From Thiothrix sp. (GTDB taxonomy: Bacteria; Pseudomonadota; Gammaproteobacteria; Thiotrichales; Thiotrichaceae): a stretch of DNA of 14,373 nt. The position numbers were made by a program, and so were the translations under genes. Below the pieces are notes generated by a model. That model did no database searches and was not told the DNA's origin. It was given only the letters and a program-made list of their open reading frames with translations. Shown piece by piece: positions 6,252-12,200 of this stretch (the stretch's first letter is position 1; every line of letters starts with the position of its first letter). The stretch lies in the NCBI GenBank assembly GCA_011375245.1, contig DRMA01000132.1:1-14373 (forward strand), given 5' to 3'.

Positions 6252-9200
6252 ATGTTTAACAACACTCTATGTAAGGGGTCTACATTAAAGCATGCAAAAA
6301 AAGCGCAACGTATCGTTTATAATGGGCTGTTTTCGTTTTTTTTATTTGCTACAAGTAGCCAAGCAACGCCTGTTCCAAATCATCCAATCCTGTTAACCCC
6401 CCCTCAAGTAGGTGGCAGTCATGCTTTTGCTCGACAAGCACCTGCTATTCCTCTGCAAAAAATCAATGCCCATAGCACTATTGACTTGCAAGACTTGTCT
6501 ACTAATGAAGCCATTGATCTAGCTGTTAGTAATACGCTTGCAGCGACACAGCTAATGCCAGAAAATAAAAAAGCAATCCTTAATCTTGATTTAGATTTCT
6601 TACAAATAGCCCAATCCAGTGTTATTGTTCGTGATAATGAAAAACCGTTACTAGTTGATACTAATACAGGAAGCCTCCTCCCCGACCAAGGTATCTGGCT
6701 AGACCAAGGCATTGATATTGTTAAACAACGCGTCACTGATTTTTTCCAAAAATACCATGATGCAGGCGGAGAACTTGATGTTGTTTCACTCAATTATTCA
6801 GGCTTAACCCTTTCTGCTGCTGCTATAAAAATAACAGGTGAACAAACAGGTTCTTTACAAAACTATTTACAAGCGATTGAAGATGATGCTCGTTTCGCTA
6901 CCATTGCTAATACATTAGGCTTTAGCGATTTACATGCAATGTATGATGGCAGTACGCAAGCCACGAGCAAACAAAAACAATGGAATGCAGTGATGAAAGA
7001 TAGAATTGCAGTCTATCTAAATAATGCATTTTATCAGCCGATTGCCGATATCTTCCCCACAACACGCTTATCTGCTCATAATTATTATACAAAGACAACT
7101 GAAAAAATTGTTGGAACACATCAAAGTCGCACACTTTCAACCGATACTAGTGATCCCCATATCACTATCAATCAACAAACGTATACATTAGATCGCTTTA
7201 ATACGTTTCGTCGTGAACTCGACCAATTACGTCATATGGCATTAGCCAGCAATGCAGCTATTCACCCTGAATTTCTCAGTAAAACCCAACCTGAAAATAA
7301 TATACTGGCACAAAGTGATTTATACCAAGAAATGGTTTTCCATACAGGTTTATTGGGCGTTAGAGATTTCTTATTTAACAATAATAATGGCTCTTCCGCA
7401 GATAACCAATTACTCAATGACACACTCGTCGAATTAGATCAACAAGTAGGGTCAATAGCTTATCAATCCGCCATTGATGCCCCTATTGACTGGCAACAGC
7501 CTTATGTACTCTCTGCAGTTGAACAAGGTGATCAGCGTATCTGGCGTTTCACTCCCAATACCACAGCAACAGATAATGCCGAAAGCAGTATTGTTAATTA
7601 CTCACCTGCTCAATTCCTAATAGATAACAAAACGCTTACCTTTCCCAACTCTGATGCACAAAGCCTTAATAATACAACCTCTAATGCAGGTGTATGGGTT
7701 ACACAAAATAAACAACTCACTTCAACAGGTTGTGAACAACCTAAATTGGGCAAAAGTTGCACTGAATACTTTGCAAATAATGATTTAACAGGTAGCCCAA
7801 CACTTTTTATTGAAACCGCTACTAGTCGCAGAGAAGCACTCGCAGCAGGGATTGAAGTATTTAATCAACAATGGGGTTTAACAGGTACAGGCTTTGCAAC
7901 AGGAAATGACAATTTTTCCGTGCGTTATCGTGAAACACAACAATTTATTGGCGGAAACTATGCATTTACCATCAATGCAGATGATGCCGTTAAACTATGG
8001 ATTGATGACACATTAATTATTGATGCATGGAATAAGAGTGATACCACTCAAGAAAAACGCAACCTCACGACCCAAATCACCCTAGCCTCAGGCGAGCATA
8101 CCCTTATCATGGAATATGCCGACTATGCGGATGAAGCTACGCTTAGCCTCAGCGCAAAACAACTCTCTTGCATCCCTGAAATAGGACAAATCTGCCTAAG
8201 CTTACTAGAACAAGATGCAAATCTAAATCAAACAGATACCCATTTTATCCAGTCTGCCAATGGTATTAAATTTAACTTTGATGATTTTAAATTCCCTGCC
8301 AATCTAAGCGCAGATGATAATCTACACCTCAAATGGGAAGGTGTGTTTACGTTTGAAGAAGCTGATTATATTTTCAATATCACCCATGGTAAAGGCAAGC
8401 TACGTTTCTGGATTGATGAGGTCATTGTTTATGAGGCTGATAGTAATAACACCAATGAGCTAGAACAAACACTGAAACACATGAGTCAAGGTTCACATCG
8501 TATCCGTGTTGAACAACAAGCAGTCCAAGGCGCACATCTTGATATTAATTGGGAAAAATCAGAAGCAACGTGTGCCACTATCCCTGAAGGTGAATTTTGT
8601 ACTGAATTCTTTGCAGGTATTAATCTAGCAGGCTTACCAATTCACAAGCGTACTGATCCAAGTATTAATTTTTACTGGCGAGGCGATTCTCCCGAAGCAG
8701 GTATTGTGCCTAAAGATCGTTTTTCAGCACGTTGGCAAGGTACTTTCAATTTTGAAGCGGGTGATTATCGTTTTATTAGCTCCACTGACGATGGCATGCG
8801 TGTTTGGGTGGATGGTGAAGAAATCATTTCCAGTTGGAAAAACCAAGGCACCACTGAATATTTTACTGATCTCACATTAAGCGAGGGCAAGCATTTAGTT
8901 AAAGTTGAATACTATGAAAACTATGGCTGGGCAACTGCTAAACTCAAATGGGAAAAAAAAGCAGATTGTTCAGGCATTCCAGAAAACCAATTCTGTGGCA
9001 GTTATTTTAATCAAAATAAAGCCTTTAATGGCGAGCCTGATCGCACTTATTTATCAGACAGCATCAATCTTGACCTACAACGTGGCGACAAGCCCTTACA
9101 TGGCATGCGTAATAATCGTTACTCAATACGTTGGCTAGGCAAGTTTGACTTCGCGAAAGCAGGAAACTATCAATTTAACAGTGATGCCGATGATGGCTTG

Positions 9201-12200
9201 CGTATTTGGATTGATGAAGCATTAGTAACCGATACATGGAAAAGACCTTGGCCATTTCGTGGTAAAGATCAACGCATTGTTGAAGTAAGCAAAGGTCAAC
9301 ATATCATCAAAGTTGAATACCAGCAGGCATGGGGAGCAGCAAAGGCAAGCATTGATTGGCAGTATCTTGAAGAGTGTAATGCTGGAATCGTTAAAGATGC
9401 TTTTTGTATGGAAATGTATGAAAATCGCCAATTGAATAAATTGAAAGGACTACAACAGTTACCAAAATACCTTAAAAAAGTCGATAACATTGATTTTGAC
9501 TGGAAACGCGGCGCACCTGAAAAACTTATTGCCAGTAATAACTTCTCCATTCGTTGGACAGGTCAACACCGCTTCGATAAAGGCAACTACCGCTTCAAAC
9601 TCTCTTCCGATGATGGCATGCGTTTATTTATTGATGGCGAACGCATCATTGATCAATGGCGTTATCGTGCTGAAACAAATAATGAAGCCGTGGTTAAACT
9701 TGATGCGGGCTACCATGACATTAAACTTGAATATTTTGAAGGCTGGGGAAGTGCCGCAGCACATTTGAATTGGCAAAAAATTCCCTCTTGTGATGATGCC
9801 TTAGCAGGACAAGTCTGTGGTGAATTTTTCAATAGCAATAACTTATCAGGCGTAATAGCTGACGTACAAATTGCTGACAGCATCAATTTTGATTGGGGAA
9901 GAAAAAGTCCTAGCCCTCAGATTCGCAATGATCGTTTCTCCGCACGCTGGACGAGCAAAAATACCTTCGAAGAAGGCTTATACCGTTTCTATACTGATAG
10001 TGATGATGGTGTACGCATTTTTGTTGATGGCAAAAAAGTACTAGATCGTTGGAAACGTCGCTGGCCAATGTACGGCAAAAGCAAAATTTTAGTACCACTT
10101 GCTTCAGGACAACATACCATTCAAGTGGAATACAAAGAAGACTGGGGAAATGCCAAAGCTAAAGTCTTCTGGGAAAAAGCCCCTGATTGCTCAATCATAC
10201 CTGACAATGCTTTCTGTACTGCAATCTATGGTAATCGCGACTTAAGTGGTGATGCTATTGATACCCGCACTGACACCCGTATTGATTTTGATTGGGGTAA
10301 AGAATCCCCCACCTTAGGAGTATGGCGAGATCGCTTTTCAACACGCTCCATTGGAAAATTCAATTTTGAACAAGGCTATTACAACTTCAATGTAGCCGTT
10401 GATGATGGTATGAAAGTTTGGTTGGACGACAAATTGATTGTTGATAATTGGAAACGTAGTTGGTACTTGAAAGGCAAAGAAAACCGTGTCATCAAGATTG
10501 CTAAAGGCGAACATACGATTAAAGTTGAAACCGTTGAACATTATGGTTCAGCTAATGCAAAATTAAACTGGAGTGCTATTGAAGCGTGCGCTGCAACGCC
10601 TGAAAACGCCTTCTGCATGGAAATATTTGATGGTCGCGCACTCGATAAAAACAATACCATACTGCCAAAATACATGGCAAAAGTAGATAACATTGATGTT
10701 GACTGGAATAACAGCTCACCCAATGAATTAGTCTGGAGAGATAATTTCTCTGTTCGCTGGCAAGGAAAACATCAATTTAGCACTGGTAATTACCGTTTTT
10801 CTAGCTTAGTTGATGATGGTGTTCGAGTTTGGGTTGATAATAAACTTATTATTGATCAGTGGCGTTATCGTGGCAATAAACCCTCGGAAAAAATTATTAC
10901 ACTTAGCGAAGGTTTGCATGACGTTAAAATGGAGTATTACGAAGCAGGTGGCAGAGCTGCTGCTAAGCTAACATGGAAAAAACTCTTATCCTGTGACGAT
11001 GTACCCAATGGTCAGTTATGTGCCGAATACTTCAATAACCGCAACCTAGAAGGGTCACCTGTTGATGTACAGTATGTTGATGCCATTAATTTTGATTGGG
11101 GTAGAAATGCACCAACGAGTAATGTCAACCGTGACAAATTTAGTGTTCGTTGGACGGGTAGCGTTAATTTCACTGATGGCTTATACCGTTTTAGAACCGC
11201 TGATGTTGATGATGGTATGCGTATTCTAGTTGATAACGAAAACATCCTCGATTTGTGGAAACGAAAATGGCCGTGGTATGGCAATCAGCGTGTATTAAAA
11301 ACGATGACAGCAGGCAAACATAAAGTCGTCGTTGAGTATCGCGAAGACTGGGGCAATGCCAAAGCAAAAGCCTTCTGGGAAAAAGCACCTGATTGCGATA
11401 ATGACGTGCCTAATGGTGAATTCTGTGCCAGTTTTTATGCAGGTACACAGTTAGAAGCCAGTAAACGTATTGATACTCGCATTGACAAGGCGATTAACCA
11501 TGAATGGGGAACAGGGTCTCCTCATCCCAATGTATCGCGTGATAAATTCTCTACGCGCTGGGCAGGTAATTTCGATTTAGCCGAAGGTGAATATACCTTC
11601 AATGTGCGTACAGATGATGGCTTTCGATTAAAAGTAGGCGAACAAACACTGATTGAGTCGTGGAAGGGACAAGCTCCAACTGCGTATCAAAAACGCCTCT
11701 TTCTTGAAAAAGGTACCTACAAAATAGTCGCTGAATACTACGAGCAATGGGGAGGAGCAACTGCACAACTCAATTGGACAGTAGCACCAAGTCGCCCCTC
11801 TAATCTAGTCGTTATTAGTGCTACGCCTAACAGCATCACATTAGGTTGGAATGCTGCCAAAGGTAACGCTACAAAATACGAAGTATGGCGAGATCAAAAG
11901 AAAATAGCAGAAGTGATACAAACAAGCTACGCTGATACAGAGCTTGCTAGTTTCCAACAGTACGCTTATCAGATTGTTGCTGTTGATGCTGCAGGGAATC
12001 GTTCTCTACTATCGGATTCATTAACCACCTTCACCCAAGATGGCACAGCACCTTCTGCTCCCACAGGATTAGCCGCAAAAAATCTAAGCGATGGTGGCAT
12101 TGAGCTAACATGGCAAGCATCATCAGACAATATAGGCGTTACTGTTTATCAAGTATTACGTGATCAAACAATTATTGGTACAGCAAACAATACACGTTAC

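Larger units (their letters stand above)
7731..11789 (+). repeat. Array of ten tandem PA14 modules (protein-level repeat)
   Basis: Modules begin at the first cysteine of each unit: residues 494, 640, 774, 906, 1042, 1180, 1313, 1446, 1581 and 1715 (bases 7731, 8169, 8571, 8967, 9375, 9789, 10188, 10587, 10992, 11394). The period is 131-146 residues. Typical core features are a strand like FSARWQG, a G-x-YRF strand, the DDG-x-R-x-W/F-x-D hairpin, a W-K/R motif, a G-x-H-x-I-K-V-E-Y strand and a final A-x-L-x-W strand. Modules 1 and 2 are divergent; module 2 lacks the DDG motif. In yeast PA14 adhesins an Asp-Asp pair binds calcium and sugar, and the DDG here may be equivalent. Each unit opens with Cys-x7-9-Cys. 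Confidence 0.9.

Noticed and set aside
8905..9768. Out-of-frame plus-strand frames inside the PA14 array that could look like small genes
   Set aside because: The main frame runs through them without a stop and encodes clear PA14 modules.
7731..11789. Repeats read as a CRISPR array or DNA satellite
   Set aside because: The period of about 400 bases is coding, in frame, and conserved at protein level with diverged DNA, so it is a domain array.
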